The notes below the pieces were generated by a model. That model saw only the letters and a list, made by a program, of their open reading frames with translations, did no database searches and was not told where the DNA came from. DNA of 64,000 bases from Brachycybe producta (Eukaryota; Arthropoda; Diplopoda; Playtdesmida; Andrognathidae): positions 717,501 to 781,500 of the forward strand of contig JAUPFP010000058.1 of assembly GCA_036925085.1 (NCBI GenBank), written 5' to 3'. Positions 39,601 through 45,780 of this stretch are shown piece by piece. The position numbers and the translations under genes are program-made. Every line of letters begins with the position of its first letter. Position 1 is the first letter of the stretch.

Positions 39601-42600
39601 TCATATTTAAGCTATATGGATGATTTTCAGGTAAAATTTTATTTATCCATAAAAAGGAAGAAAGGCTATAATACGAGGGTTATTTATGCGAGAATTATTG
39701 CCAAAATAAACCTAGAAAGGAAAATGTTGTCGTATTACAACGTAATCTGTATAAAGTAATAAAACGTGCTAATGCCATATCTATATTTCAAAGTTCCTTA
39801 GGCTGTTTACTCGAACAATCCGTTCACATTATTATTATTATGTTTTTAGATGATGTTTTCATCTTTCGAAGCTTTTTTTATTTTTCGAGAAGGAGTAGGC
39901 CTACGTATTTGTTGTAGAATAATGTAAGCATCATAATAATAATGGGTCTATGACCAGCTGCTAATGATGTTCTCGAAGAAGTAAAATATTCTAATCCACC
40001 TGCTTCGTTATATATAGGCCTATACCATGTACCATTAGTTTTTAAGAGGATGTAAATGTCTTATTATGATCATGGTTTTTTTTAACTATATGAGGAATAT
40101 CTTCAAGGAATATCTTCTTATGAATATGGAATTGGTTTTTAAACCCTTTAAATTAGTTTATTTTCTCTGTCGAAATTCTGGTTTTGCTTTTGAAATGTCG
40201 GGGTCGCCATTATAAGAGACGAAATTCCTTTGTCGTATTTTTTTTCTCGAAACCATTCTATTTTTTTTTTTTTTTAGAATAAGTGTTTTTCAAAGTTACG
40301 ACTTTATTTCTGAAAGTCGTTTTTACACTCTTGAGATAAAGGCTTAAAGTGTTTAGAAGTCTTAAGTTTTGATTTTTTTTTTCGAGACTGGACATAATCA
40401 TATGAGCTCAGGAAGGACTTTTCAGTAATTACCGACTATTTATTTAGTATGTTATTTTCCATAATTTATGTTTTATTTGAACAATTGCTCAGAAAACAAC
40501 TCAGAGGGACTATTTAGTCCAAAAGCAGCATATGAGCCTGTAAAAATGCTTTGCCAATATAACCTTTTAACACTTATTATAAGAATTCCTCCGTGCAAAT
40601 GTAAAATTCAGTTGAAATTATGCCTTATCCAACCAAATAGCAACACCAAATCGTTAGTTAAGTGTATCCCTTTTCATAACATACTCTTGCAATGAAGTAT
40701 TGTCGAAGGACCCTGGGTATAAATGACCAAATGTATAAGAAAAATACCTATAATACCCAAAGTACCCTCAATAGAGTCAATACCCATATAAAACAGTTTT
40801 GCACAGCATGTAATATAGCGGTTGGTTTAGGACCCAAGACCTCAATAACATTTTTAAAAATAATAGTTAATGCTGAAGTCAGCCCTAACTTGTCTCAACC
40901 AAATTCTGGTAGAATGCAAGTCCTATTTGCAGATAATCGTATTTTTCGGATCATTTGTAATGAAAATGTGTTTGAAAACTATGTTAGCTCCACCTACTCT
41001 TCTCAAGAAAGCAATTTTGTCTAATTCACAGTCTTGCTTTCTTGAGACGATTAAATTTTTTTAAAATAGCATCCTTCAGTTTGAAGGTTAGAATGTAAAT
41101 AATTTGTATATATGTAGAAAATCCGGAAATTCTTTCGTCTTAGAAAGTAGAGCAAAATCACTCTTTTCTAGATTCTTTTACATCATATAAAGAAATTGTC
41201 TTTAAGCTTCCGATTGCACCCATTGTTCGAAGCTTTGGTCAAATCTTGCAACAACAACAAAATTTAAAGAGAGTTCTTTCTATTTAAAACGGTTGAATAG
41301 TGTAAAAAATACGACACAAACAGCGGAACAAAAGGAATGGAATCATTTGGTGCCATATTTCTTTCATTACAACGCTCTAAATCCATCTGCAAATGCACAA
41401 CCCAATACAGTATATATAATCATTTATAGACGCAGCACACCAAGTGAGTGTTGTAGAAGAATATCCGTTTTGTTTGTAGTTTTGAGGTCTGTTTTGGCGT
41501 CGAAGGCTGTTTTTAGTTTATTTTCAGAACAAACGCAAAATGTTCTTTTTATATCGCTCCAATGGCTTTTTTTTAAAGTTGACAAATAAATGCTTACTCC
41601 GTTTGCTCACCTGTTTATTAAATGAATTTTGAAAACTACTTCTTTTTTTTTTTACCACCTGTAGTTTTTTCTTCATGTTTGTTTTTTAAACTTTGATGAT
41701 CGGAAATGTCTTTTTTTTTCTTCTATAATTCCTGGATGCTTTTTAAAATATATCAATAATGCATTGAAGATTGAAAATATTAATAAAAGAAATTCGATCG
41801 ATTTCAGTTGAATTCGTAGTTTTTTTAACGACGAGTTTGACTTTCGAAAGTTGTTTCGAAGGGAGAAACATTTTTTTAAAAATAATTTCATTATATAGAA
41901 GTAGAAATTTAAAAATGTGTCAAAGACTCAAAATAATGTTTTAATAAAAATATTTCGAAATAATACTTTTTATAACAGTTTGAAAATAAAAATGTACATT
42001 TTTCTACTTTTTGGAAAGAAAAAAACGTCTTAGGTTCAGTGGAAACCATTTAACACGAAGTGTGGAATTGATCGAGATATTTTTTTCGTGTTAAAAGAAA
42101 GAATTTTCATGCGTTTTTTTAAAACCGCATATGGACCAAAATTAGTTGTTCGGGAACTGTTCGAGAGCTGCTCGCGAACATAACGTCTACGCAAATAAAA
42201 AAAAAATTAGCGTGCTCGCGTTCGCATGACGAACAGCGCTCGAGATTTTGTTTGTTCGTAAAAAGAGTTAGCATAAAGTGGTGCGTTTTAGAGCATGATT
42301 GTTGATGCATGATGTTTGATAGTTTTAGAGCACCACTCACGTGTAGACCAGGGGTTCTTTGTTCGGCAAATCTTCGAGAACTAACCCGTTGTTCTCTACC
42401 GCCTTAAGAGCGATATAGTTCGCAAACAGCTCTTAGAACTGTTCGCAGGCTCCCGTCTAAACCGGATTCTGTTTCTGTTCGCAAACTGTTCTAGAACGGT
42501 TAGCGAGCTTGGTCTTTCAGTATGTGGCTTTAGGAGAAAAGAGCCGAAAATAAATTTCTTGTTATCCGATTTTTCGTATTATCTATTTTCGTGTTAAACG

Positions 42601-45204
42601 ATTTTCACTGTAGTTTATTTTTAAAGGTATTGTTTTTTTTTTGTTTTTTTAAATAACCTGACCTGGTTCATTTACGCTTCTAGTTTCAAAATATTCTTCG
42701 AATTCTTTTTTTAAACCGTTGAATTTAGACTTTTTCAAGCTGCTGTAAAAAGTTTTTATTTAAAAATGTCAAATATAAAAATAATTATCTTTACGTAATT
42801 CATTTAGAGCTTTTAATATTTTAGAAGTTTCTAAAAACATTTTAAATTTGTTTTCGAGTATCTGCTGAGTAACCAGGGTTTTATATATTTTTCGTATAGA
42901 TATATAAATGTATCTGTAGACTTTTAATTTGGTGTTTTCGTAAGCGAACACACACGAGAAAGATCAATTTTGTCGAGACTTGAAATGTAATTTTTGTTTT
43001 TCTTGTTTGTTTGTTTGTTTTCTCGTAAGGTCTGCTCCTCCACTTTATGGTTTCATCATTATGAACAGACTAAGCAAAACGAACCAAGTGGAACCTATAA
43101 CGAAAGAACTGGAACTTCAGCGAGAGGAACCTTCCTATCTACTTTATCGAAACTCAAAGTGTACGGAGAAGAAAGAAAGAAATCTATATTTTTGCTTTTA
43201 TTGTTAACTGCTCGTAATTAATAATTACGAAATGTGACAGATTTATGGTCAGTTGTGTGTTGATGATTACGATGATTGCGATGATGGTAACTTTTTAATA
43301 AGAAATATTTGAGATGATGTTATGTATTTTATCCTCTTTTACTGTAGCCTCCTGCTGTTATTGTTGTTGTTACTGCATTTTTGTTGGAAACTAAACCACA
43401 TTCTTATTAAGTTTTTCTCGTTTGTTTTTTATACGTTTTTCGTAAACAGTTAGCATTTTTGGCATCTGGTTCTATGACAAGAATGATTGTACGAAAGTCA
43501 GCGAAATTACGACAAGGTTTCTGTTTTTTTTTTTTCTTTTCATTTTGGATTTTAATGAGAAAAATAAAAGGGATATTAGATTATATTTTTGTTTATATTT
43601 TATGTTGTTTTCTTTTCAAGACTTCTACAGAAGGAGACCGACAGAAACCGATCTCAACATAGAATGAGACGAGCATCCGAAAGTGACACATCCATCGATC
43701 GTGCGATTGAATCTGTGGCACCGACTAAGAACGTGGATATTATTTCGATGTTATCGAAAGCGCAAGAGCTGTATTCGAAAGTAAACGTTGTGGAAAAAAA
43801 AATCTGATCTGTTTTGATGTGTCAGGTGTTTTAAAATTATAAATGTTGTGTTTGATTTCATTTTTTTCTGCTTCAGGCCAAACCTGTGCAAGAAGAGAAA
43901 ACTGTTTGCGAACCGAAACCAATTGTAGAAAATCCAAATGCTTCTAGTGATCTAGTACGTCCGAAACCGATGAGGGTAGTCGATACGATGGCAGAAAATC
44001 CTCAAGTAACATCTTCGGGACAAAACGAAACGTTGAGTGTCGAGGAATTGTTCGCAATTGCTTCCAAAAGGACAGTAAGTAACTTATTAAGTTGTTTACT
44101 CGAAGTTCCTATTGGTACATTGATTGCGATCAATTCCAAAGGGTGTCAGGACTCCGAACTCCGGTTTAAATATTCTATCGAACCCGGTCACAACGTCTTC
44201 GTCGGCACATATGGCATCGTTGAGTTCTTCGTCAATACCAGCGAGCAATCCTCTTCTTCAGCGTCTCATGTCAAATCCAGAAAACCTTGTTGAACACATA
44301 GAAAGGCGACAACGTAGTGAACTGCCGACGATTGCTCCTTTGGCAGAAAGTCTTGAAAAAGATCTCAAAGAGAAGTTAAAGCTGAATGTTTCTACTGGCG
44401 TCGATAAAAATGAAACAAAACAGTTTTATCCTGATTCTGGTTAGGACACGTTAACGTTATTTTTTTTTTTTTTTTTTGGAACTCTTGGTTAATAACCAGA
44501 GTTCCAGCGACGTTTACACTTTAAAACCACCTTGATCTTTATCACTTTTTTATTTTGAACAGATACTGCTGCCAAAGAATTACTTGCTAATATACAAAAT
44601 ATCGCTGCTGCTGCAGCTACATTAAAAGCACAAAAGATTCTTACGCCAGCAATGCTGGAAGTCGCTATAAATGTACCACCTCGGCAATCTCCGTTGCTGA
44701 TCGAATCCATTTCTACTCCATTTGTGGTTTGTATAAAACAGTCATTCTTAAAAAAAAATATCATTTCTCGTGAAAATGTTTTCAATATGAAAAGCTTTCA
44801 AACGGGGTGAAATTTATGGGAAAAAAATGGCGAAAAATGGAAAGGTGTTTAAAATACCTTGAAAAGCATCAAGAGGGAGGCGTGTAGAGCCCACCAGCAT
44901 AGTAGATTTGCCAAAAAGTTTCAAAAATGTCATAAATTAAAAACGTTAGAAACTCTTAAAAATGAAAAAAGACTTCAAAAATGAAAAAAATGATCAAAGT
45001 CTGTAAGTTTCAAAATACCCTGAAAATGCCTCAGAAGTGAACTCCACTGGACTCAAAAACCTCGAAGAACTTGAAAAAGTCCATAGATTAAAAACAAAAG
45101 TTGGAAACTTATAAAAATTAAACAAGACTTCAAAAAACGGCCTGAAAATTCCTCTGGAGGTCCAGAAGTCTCAAAAAGTTCATAAATTTAAAAAAGTTAA
45201 AAAC

Positions 45205-45242
<38 letters not shown>

Positions 45243-45780
45243 AAAAGAAATCCAAGTACAAACAAACGCAGACTTTTACTTTTTTCCAGCAACCAAAAAA
45301 CGACCAAAATGTCTACAAACGAACAAGAGAACGATCAGAAGAAATGCAATTTAAAAGTAATTGCCTTTGTTTTCAGTTTGCGACACCAACAAAACCGCCT
45401 CCGATACCACGAATGTCTCTAATGTCACCAATGATGTTTATGACGAAACCAATTCAGAACACTCAATTACAGTTATTCCAGTCGGTGCCACCGCCGCCAC
45501 CACCAACTCAGGATCAAAATGGAACCAGTAGCGGTGGTCACGCACCAGTAGAAGGAGGCAGAGAAATTGCGGAAGTCGTCGCTCCACTGACTAAAACTCA
45601 ACTCAGTCAGGCTTTAATGCATCTTCTTAAGGTGGTGCTCTTCGAATACAGACTCGTAACTGAACCGAACATTCGTTTTAACTTGTGATTGTATTTTGTT
45701 TTCAGACTGATGCAGAATTTGTTTCGAAGCTTCACGAAGCTTACATAAAAAGTTTAAATCAGATGACGTTTCACAAGTAA
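1139..45780 (+). CDS. DCP1: mRNA-decapping enzyme 1 (DCP1), ten coding exons, 506 aa
   Basis: DCP1 is the EVH1-domain activator of the DCP2 decapping enzyme in P-bodies. Coding exons: 1139-1270, 1696-1736, 43030-43160, 43450-43516, 43621-43780, 43877-44074, 44142-44439, 44563-44726, 45377-45631 and 45706-45780. Phase is kept throughout. The EVH1 domain (about residues 1-124) opens with QRVDPYIIEILESATQVALY and contains VEGTLFVYKR, YGFIIMNRLS and GIWFYDKNDC with Trp108. Next come VDIISMLSKAQELY, the conserved short motif after EVH1, and LSVEELFAIA. The C-terminus (about 468-505) matches the DCP1 trimerization helix, with TKTQLSQALMHLLK and LHEAYIKSL. Exon 3 uses a GTACGG donor, chosen because it keeps phase and family length. 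The start at 1139 gives MGEKMADSF; a second Met at codon 5 could also serve. Human DCP1A is 582 aa, so the central region is shorter here. The odd feature is the 41 kb second intron. Confidence 0.93.
1357..1404. promoter_or_regulatory. Inverted pair of CRE-like palindromes in dcp1 intron 1
   Basis: TGACGTCA occurs at 1360-1367 and 1395-1402. The flanks form a 13-bp inverted repeat (GTGACGTCACATA and its complement) around about 27 bp. The octamer is the full CREB/ATF consensus. It lies about 90 bp inside the first intron, a plausible regulatory position. The arrangement could also be a small foldback element. Confidence 0.4.
3062..3266. mobile_element. Palindromic MITE, family P1 (copy 1)
   Basis: The 205 bp element has terminal inverted repeats of about 75 bp, beginning CAGGCAATTAGAAATCGGG. 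The arms hold a GGCTCSGCCCTTTTTATGACG core and a CTTCTAATTGGTTTG segment. The centre carries TGACGTCA at 3172-3179. There is no coding capacity, as expected for a non-autonomous foldback element. Confidence 0.8.
4536..4876. mobile_element. Foldback element with AGTATTCAC termini
   Basis: The left end reads AGTATTCACCCAAAAAAATC followed by GAGCAAG. The right end is a near-complement ending TTTTAGTGAATACT. The inside is rich in GCTCGCTCG-type words in both orientations. It looks like a ~340 bp MITE. I saw no second full copy in the window. The 4440-4530 flank has its own ATTCGAA palindromic words. Confidence 0.5.
4964..5032. repeat. Near-perfect short hairpin (69 nt)
   Basis: The arms at about 4964-4996 and 5002-5032 are complementary over roughly 30 bp, with one 2-nt bulge and a loop of about 5 nt (AGTGG). 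The stem includes GTTTCGGATGTTCAAGATAT and its complement. Size and shape resemble a microRNA precursor, but near-perfect pairing is equally typical of a tiny foldback repeat. Confidence 0.6.
5618..6155. mobile_element. GAACCGG-rich palindromic element (family P6) interrupted by a P1 insertion
   Basis: Words such as GGTTCCGAACCGAGTAGA and GAACCGGTTCTGATCAG recur in both orientations around a centre near 5866. Similar elements lie at 8328-8905 and 24655-25075. The centre of this copy is split by a complete P1 element at 5867-6072, so the original element was about 330 bp. Confidence 0.65.
5867..6072. mobile_element. Palindromic MITE, family P1 (copy 2, nested)
   Basis: This 206 bp copy has the same CAGG termini, CCGCCCTTTTTATGACGACC arm core and central TGACGTCA as the copy at 3062. 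It sits inside the GAACCGG-rich element. The host sequence on either side is itself complementary (CAGATTTGTGCG on the left, TGCACAAATCTG on the right), so insertion was at or near the host palindrome centre. Confidence 0.8.
6380..6423 (+). repeat. (TC)n microsatellite
   Basis: An uninterrupted TC dinucleotide run of about 44 bp. Confidence 0.95.
6574..6777. mobile_element. Palindromic MITE, family P1 (copy 3) with visible target duplication
   Basis: This 204 bp copy runs from CAGGCATTTAG to CCTG. It is directly flanked by TTTTCATGTTA on the left (6563-6573) and TTTTCATGTTT on the right (6778-6788). That is a 10/11 match and reads as an 11-bp target site duplication. Confidence 0.85.
7438..7866. 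mobile_element. Foldback element with TTAAGCCCCGTTTTCACG ends (family P9)
   Basis: The left end is TTAAGCCCCGTTTTCACGAT and the right end is a near-complement, AAACGAGGCTTTAAG. Inside are many CTATCGCGA and ACTATCATCGTG words in both orientations. A second, shorter copy in opposite orientation lies at 19488-19682 and shares the TTGTAGGGAAATATCCACTT segment. It is a non-coding MITE of about 430 bp. Confidence 0.75.
8328..8905. mobile_element. GAACCGG-rich palindromic element (family P6) with an internal hairpin
   Basis: The left part carries ACAACCGAACCGTTTCTA and GAACCGGTTTAATCC. The right part carries GTAGAACCGAACCGATTCTA and GGTTCGGAGC. The middle holds a separate foldback at 8602-8690, with arms containing TTTTATCCGCGTTTTACTG and its complement around about 32 bp. 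Two elements may be nested here. Confidence 0.6.
9102..9120 (+). repeat. Poly-G tract
   Basis: Eighteen guanines with one cytosine in 19 bp. Shorter G runs occur at about 19999, 27059 and 28435. Such tracts can form G-quadruplexes and also cause assembly errors. Confidence 0.9.
10171..10480. mobile_element. Foldback element with AGGGCTCRGATTTTTATGC ends (family P7, copy 1)
   Basis: The arms share TATCAAGCAAATGTTTCTCA and CTGTGGCCCAAGTGCCAATT; the right arm here is diverged. Related copies are at 13157, 28574 and 29398. The left flank, with GATATCAACATGAAAAT, belongs to family P14, so this copy sits next to or inside that repeat. Confidence 0.65.
10481..10795. mobile_element. AT-rich MITE (family P8, copy 1)
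   Basis: The ends are ATACCTTGTACTCACACAT on the left and GTGTGTGTACTAGGTATTA on the right, an imperfect terminal inverted repeat. Internal landmarks are GGAATCCAGTTAAGGACA and TGTAGAACAC. It directly abuts a P7 element. Four more copies lie within the next 4 kb. Confidence 0.75.
11596..12490. mobile_element. Cluster of three P8 elements arranged head to tail and inverted
   Basis: One copy runs forward from about 11606 to 11830. It shares its end with a reverse copy that starts at ATACCTAGTACACACACCTG (about 11799) and runs to about 12100. A third copy starts again with the same termini near 12102 and runs to about 12488. All carry GGATTCCGTATAATTCACC and TTCTACAGAGCCC landmarks in one orientation or the other. 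Confidence 0.75.
13000..13960. mobile_element. Two P14 foldback copies, the first split by a P7 element at 13157-13436
   Basis: P14 is the most widespread repeat in the window. Its landmarks are AGAAACTAGAAGGG, TGACTCAATCACTTAAG, GATATCAACATGAAAATA and the complement CTTCTAGTTTCTAAAACA. The first copy reads up to AAGCAGATTATATGT, is interrupted by a complete ~280 bp P7 element with AGGGCTCGG ends, then resumes with TTTTAATTTTTATTTATAAA. A second copy covers about 13795-13955. Confidence 0.7.
14014..14321. mobile_element. AT-rich MITE (family P8, copy 5)
   Basis: It begins with ATACCTAGTACACACACCTG and ends with ACTCATGTGTGTGTGTAAAA followed by GGTATTA. It carries the GGATTCCGTATAATTCACC landmark. 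The order is reversed relative to the copy at 10481. Confidence 0.75.
15591..15637 (+). repeat. (GTA)n microsatellite
   Basis: About fifteen uninterrupted GTA units. The surrounding 15700-15830 stretch also has GA-rich simple sequence. Confidence 0.95.
16288..16860 (+). repeat. Diverged tandem duplication of a ~270-320 bp segment
   Basis: Copy A (about 16288-16556) and copy B (about 16606-16860) share ATGTGGCGTGGATTG, GTTAGATGATGGGAAA, AATGGTTTGAATTGTCTACG and GAGAAACAATCCAGGATTG in the same order. An inverted fragment with AATTCTGGTTTGTCAATC lies at about 15946-15965. It is a local duplication, not a terminal-repeat element. Confidence 0.8.
17463..17666. mobile_element. Palindromic MITE, family P1 (copy 4)
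   Basis: This 204 bp copy has CAGG/CCTG ends and a TGACGTCA centre. The 11 bp on the left (TCCTATAAGAA) and right (GCCTATAGGAG) agree at 8 of 11 positions, consistent with a decayed 11-bp target site duplication. Confidence 0.8.
17690..17965 (+). mobile_element. Family P5 element (copy 1)
   Basis: Landmarks are CTTTTAATTGCGTCATCGC, CTCTGATAATTAAGGTTGTT, GAGTGTAGTTTGCCAC and GGCGCCATCT. It matches copies at 32232-32521 (same orientation) and 34350-34570 (opposite). The better copy at 32232 has AGATGGCGCC/GGCGCCATCT terminal complements. Confidence 0.7.
19170..19682. mobile_element. Composite of three repeat fragments (families P11, P10, P9)
   Basis: 19170-19290 matches, in inverse orientation, 37862-38028 (GGGTTGGTTTATACTC, GCTTCAGGTTTTTGCCTTC). 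19300-19420 matches the end of the 27680-28150 element (CAACATGTATCATAGGTGTT, TGTTGCTACGTGTAGC). 19488-19682 is an inverted copy of the P9 element at 7438 and ends with the CGTGAAAACGGGGCTTAA terminus. Confidence 0.7.
20587..20790. mobile_element. Palindromic MITE, family P1 (copy 5)
   Basis: This 204 bp copy begins CAGGCAGTTAGAAATCGG and ends with the complementary TAACTGCCTG. It has a central TGACGTCA in the opposite orientation to the copy at 3062. Confidence 0.85.
20843..20972. mobile_element. Partial P1 element (copy 6)
   Basis: Only the centre and right arm are present, from TTTGTGTGGTTCGACGTTG to TAACTGCCTG. It lies about 50 bp after the full copy ending at 20790. The spacer has its own complementary words (GAATAAATGCC and GCTTATTCATTAAGGC). 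Confidence 0.8.
21012..21145. mobile_element. Palindromic MITE, family P2 (copy 1)
   Basis: The 134 bp element has ends CAGTTGGGCGCAGCCAGAAA and CTTTTCTGGCTGTGCCCAAC. The inner core GCCCCGCCCCTTTTATGAGC and CCAATAACAAAC resemble the core of P1. A second copy is at 33437-33571. Confidence 0.75.
22872..23265 (+). repeat. 22-bp minisatellite, about 18 units
   Basis: The unit is GCCAGATTTTTGACGAATGTTC with small variants. On the minus strand the array has no stop codon in any frame, so it creates a spurious 110-codon ORF made of [15 protein letters not shown] and KSGEHSS blocks. A related array in the same orientation lies in bap1 intron 8 (50284-50593). Confidence 0.95.
24655..25075. mobile_element. 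GAACCGG-rich palindromic element (family P6, copy 3)
   Basis: It has GTAGAACCGTACCGTTTCTA at the left and GTGTAGAACCGAATCTACTC at the right. GAACCGGTT words occur in both orientations around a centre with CAGATTTGTGCATCACATTA. Confidence 0.65.
25200..25330. mobile_element. P14 foldback fragment
   Basis: It carries GTTTAAGAAACTAGAAGGGT and a nearby ATTTTCTCATGG, matching part of the widespread P14 repeat. Confidence 0.5.
25461..25575 (-). mobile_element. GGCCCA-rich element (family P13, copy 1)
   Basis: It begins AGTAGAGACCTGCAT and contains AAGCCCACCAGGCCCATG and CCCATGGGCTTTATGTAG. It is the inverse of the copy at 33628-33812. Its ends AGTAGAGACC/GGTCTCTACT are visible in the second copy. 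Confidence 0.6.
26190..26641 (+). mobile_element. Helitron-like non-autonomous element, 3' part, interrupted by a P3 palindrome
   Basis: The right end has a short stem (CGTCAT/ATGACG) followed by a spacer and then CTAG at 26638-26641, next to a T. This is the classical Helitron 3' arrangement. The second copy (31793-32040, minus strand) has the stem CCCGTC/GACGGG, then TTACCCCA, then CTAG and T. Both share GGTCAACATTATGTTGC-type sequence, a GA/CT-rich run and GCGCATGCGC. The 5' end could not be fixed. Here about 215 bp (from about 26368) interrupt the element relative to copy 2. Confidence 0.6.
26456..26599. mobile_element. Palindromic MITE, family P3, inserted in the Helitron-like element
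   Basis: The arms are about 45-60 bp long, with GTGCCCAGCATTAGAATTTC on the left and its complement on the right. The core GCCCTTTTATGAACGTCA, CTAATTGGTTTGTTAC and a central TCTGACGTCA resemble P1. The copy at 31793 lacks it and reads straight through GCGCATGCGCACAATTGCC in the complementary sense. Confidence 0.75.
27680..28152. mobile_element. Foldback element with GTTTACATC ends (family P10)
   Basis: The left end reads TAGGTTTACATCAGATATG and the right end AGATGTAAACTTACTA. TTGCTGCAAC-like and GTAGCAACAGT words recur in both orientations inside. A fragment of its end is at 19300-19420. Confidence 0.6.
28574..28874. mobile_element. Foldback element (family P7, copy 3)
   Basis: The ends are AGGGCTCGGATTTTGATGCA and its complement ending CCGAGCCCT. 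It carries the GTGGCCCAAGAGCC and GGCACTTGGGCCAC arms. The flanks ATGTTCAAT and ATGATCAAT match at 8 of 9 positions and may be a target duplication. Confidence 0.75.
28943..29018 (+). repeat. tRNA-like sequence, possible head of a SINE
   Basis: TGTGACCCAATGGGGAAGG resembles the tRNA D-arm/A-box region. CTCGGGTTCGAATATTCG resembles the T-arm/B-box. Between them CTCC and GGAG can pair as an anticodon stem. The acceptor stem is poor, so a functional tRNA is unlikely; a tRNA-derived SINE or pseudo-tRNA fits better. Confidence 0.35.
29398..29673. mobile_element. Foldback element (family P7, copy 4)
   Basis: It carries TTTTTATGCAATATGAAGCA, TGTTTCTCAATCTTTGGCCC and the complementary GGGCCACAGATTGAGAAACA. 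The outermost AGGGCTCGG terminus is missing on the left. A (GAT)n run lies inside at about 29576-29602. Confidence 0.7.
29779..29994. mobile_element. Palindromic MITE, family P1 (copy 7)
   Basis: This 216 bp copy has CAGGCAATTAGAAATCGGG ends. The central TGACGTCA is lost; the centre reads ATGATTAGTTGGTTGG. Both flanks contain GTAATATTA, on the left ending two bases from the element and on the right starting one base away. Confidence 0.8.
30222..30250. promoter_or_regulatory. Tandem CRE-like octamers
   Basis: TGACGTCA occurs at 30224-30231 and 30239-30246, 15 bp apart, each within a TCTGACGTCAG palindrome. It lies deep in the intron; an enhancer role is possible but unproven. Confidence 0.3.
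31793..32040 (-). mobile_element. Helitron-like non-autonomous element (copy 2, uninterrupted)
   Basis: On the minus strand the 3' end reads stem CCCGTC, loop TTTAAT, stem GACGGG, spacer TTACCCCA, then CTAG (31793-31796) beside a T. It continues inward through GCGCATGCGC, a CT-rich run and TCATGAGGTTCTTGGATGGG (plus-strand sense). It is the inverse of 26190-26641. The 5' terminus is unclear. Confidence 0.6.
32232..32521 (+). mobile_element. Family P5 element (copy 2, best ends)
   Basis: It starts with AGATGGCGCC and ends with GGCGCCATCT, giving 10-bp complementary termini. Internal landmarks match the copies at 17690 and 34350. Length is about 290 bp with no coding potential. Confidence 0.7.
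33199..33284. repeat. Perfect 41-bp inverted repeat with a 4-nt loop
   Basis: The arm at 33199-33239 is exactly complementary to 33244-33284, with loop AAAA. The stem includes GCCTATAAACGACGCAGAAA. I found no copy elsewhere in the window. A transcript of either strand would fold into one uninterrupted dsRNA stem. Confidence 0.9.
33437..33571. mobile_element. Palindromic MITE, family P2 (copy 2)
   Basis: The ends are CAGTTGGGCGCAGCCAGAAA and TTTTCTGGCTGCGCCCGCCC. The core CACCCTTTTATGAGCGTCAG and CAATAACAAACAG match the copy at 21012. Confidence 0.75.
33628..33812 (+). mobile_element. GGCCCA-rich element (family P13, copy 2)
   Basis: It runs from GAGACCTACATAAAGCCC to TGTGTAGGTCTCTACT, so the ends are complementary. 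Repeated GGGCTGGGCTT and GGCCCATGGGCC words fill the middle. It is the inverse of 25461-25575. Confidence 0.65.
34350..34570 (-). mobile_element. Family P5 element (copy 3, inverted)
   Basis: It begins with GGTGGCGCCAACTTG and continues through GGTGGCAAACTACACTTG, CCTTAATTATCAGAGCACG and GCGCAATTAAAAGTTTGCC. The order is the reverse complement of the copies at 17690 and 32232. Confidence 0.7.
37205..37284. mobile_element. 80-bp element with CAGTGGAAAACGG ends
   Basis: The left end CAGTGGAAAACGGTTTT and the right end AAACGGTTTTCACTG are complementary. It shares its terminal type and a TTCGTGTTTTAAACG segment with the larger element at 42037-42610. It is probably an internally deleted relative. 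Confidence 0.65.
37380..38160. mobile_element. P14 fragments interrupted by other foldbacks, including P11 at 37862-38028
   Basis: P14 landmarks AGAAACTAGAAAGGGGG, GATATCAATATT and CGTTCTAGTTTCTAACAC appear at both ends. A separate foldback at about 37705-37790 has arms AAAATGAGTAAAAATTAAT and the complement. The P11 element at 37862-38028 (GCTTCGCAGGCTGCTTTGC, GTATAAACCAACCC) is the inverse of 19170-19290. Confidence 0.55.
38870..39180. mobile_element. P14 foldback element
   Basis: It contains AAAACTAGAAGGGTGACTCA, GAAAGATATCAAACATGAAA and a terminal TTTACACTTTTAAACCACCT. It is one of the more complete P14 copies in the intron. Confidence 0.65.
40480..41050. other. Unrecognised, compositionally distinct segment of the intron
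   Basis: Compared with its neighbours, this stretch has few homopolymer runs and more cytosine. It carries two stop-free stretches (40468-40695 and 40692-41024) that show no domain I recognise. A short complementary pair (TTCTCAAGAAAGC and GCTTTCTTGAGA) lies near its right end. It may be a decayed mobile-element body or older unique sequence. Confidence 0.35.
42037..42610. mobile_element. Foldback element with CAGTGGAAACC ends and GTTCG-rich interior
   Basis: The left end CAGTGGAAACCATTTAACAC and the right end GTGTTAAACGATTTTCACTG are complementary. Inside are TTCGTGTTAAAAGAAAGAAT and many GAACTGTTCG-type words in both orientations. It could be a mariner/Tc1-like MITE, but the family is not certain. 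Confidence 0.6.
44479..44506. repeat. Short palindrome in dcp1 intron 7
   Basis: GGAACTCTTGGTTA pairs with TAACCAGAGTTCC, with one bulge. It is followed by a fragment of the P14 terminus (GTTTACACTTTAAAACCACC). Confidence 0.6.
44800..45240 (+). repeat. Degenerate repeat ending in a poly-A run (dcp1 intron 8)
   Basis: Phrases such as AAGTTTCAAAAATGTCATAA, TTAAAAACGTTAGAAACTC and GACTTCAAAAATG recur loosely two to three times. The stretch ends in about 33 adenines at 45207-45239. It may be a decayed tandem repeat or a retroposed fragment; no target duplication is clear. Confidence 0.5.

Larger units (their letters stand above)
1737..43029 (+). other. 41.3 kb intron 2 of dcp1, packed with mobile-element remnants
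   Basis: The intron opens with GTATGT after a 41-nt exon and ends with a CGTAAG acceptor. It splits one arginine codon (AG|G) between VYK and SAPPLYG, so it interrupts the EVH1 domain. No ORF inside shows a recognisable domain or chained splice structure. Segments not listed separately below are AT-rich DNA with poly-T/poly-A runs. Those longer than 300 bases are 1737-3061, 3267-4535, 9121-10170, 10800-11590, 12490-13000, 14322-15590, 17966-19160, 21146-22870, 23266-24650, 26642-27680, 30250-31790, 34571-37200, 39180-40480 and 41050-42036; I see no gene in them. Confidence 0.9.

Noticed and set aside
43230..43290. Alternative dcp1 exon starting at an ACAG acceptor and reading IYGQLCVDDYDDC
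   Set aside because: It superficially resembles the IYSIWFYDKNDC strand, but the true match (IFGIWFYDKNDC) is at 43450-43516 with correct phase.
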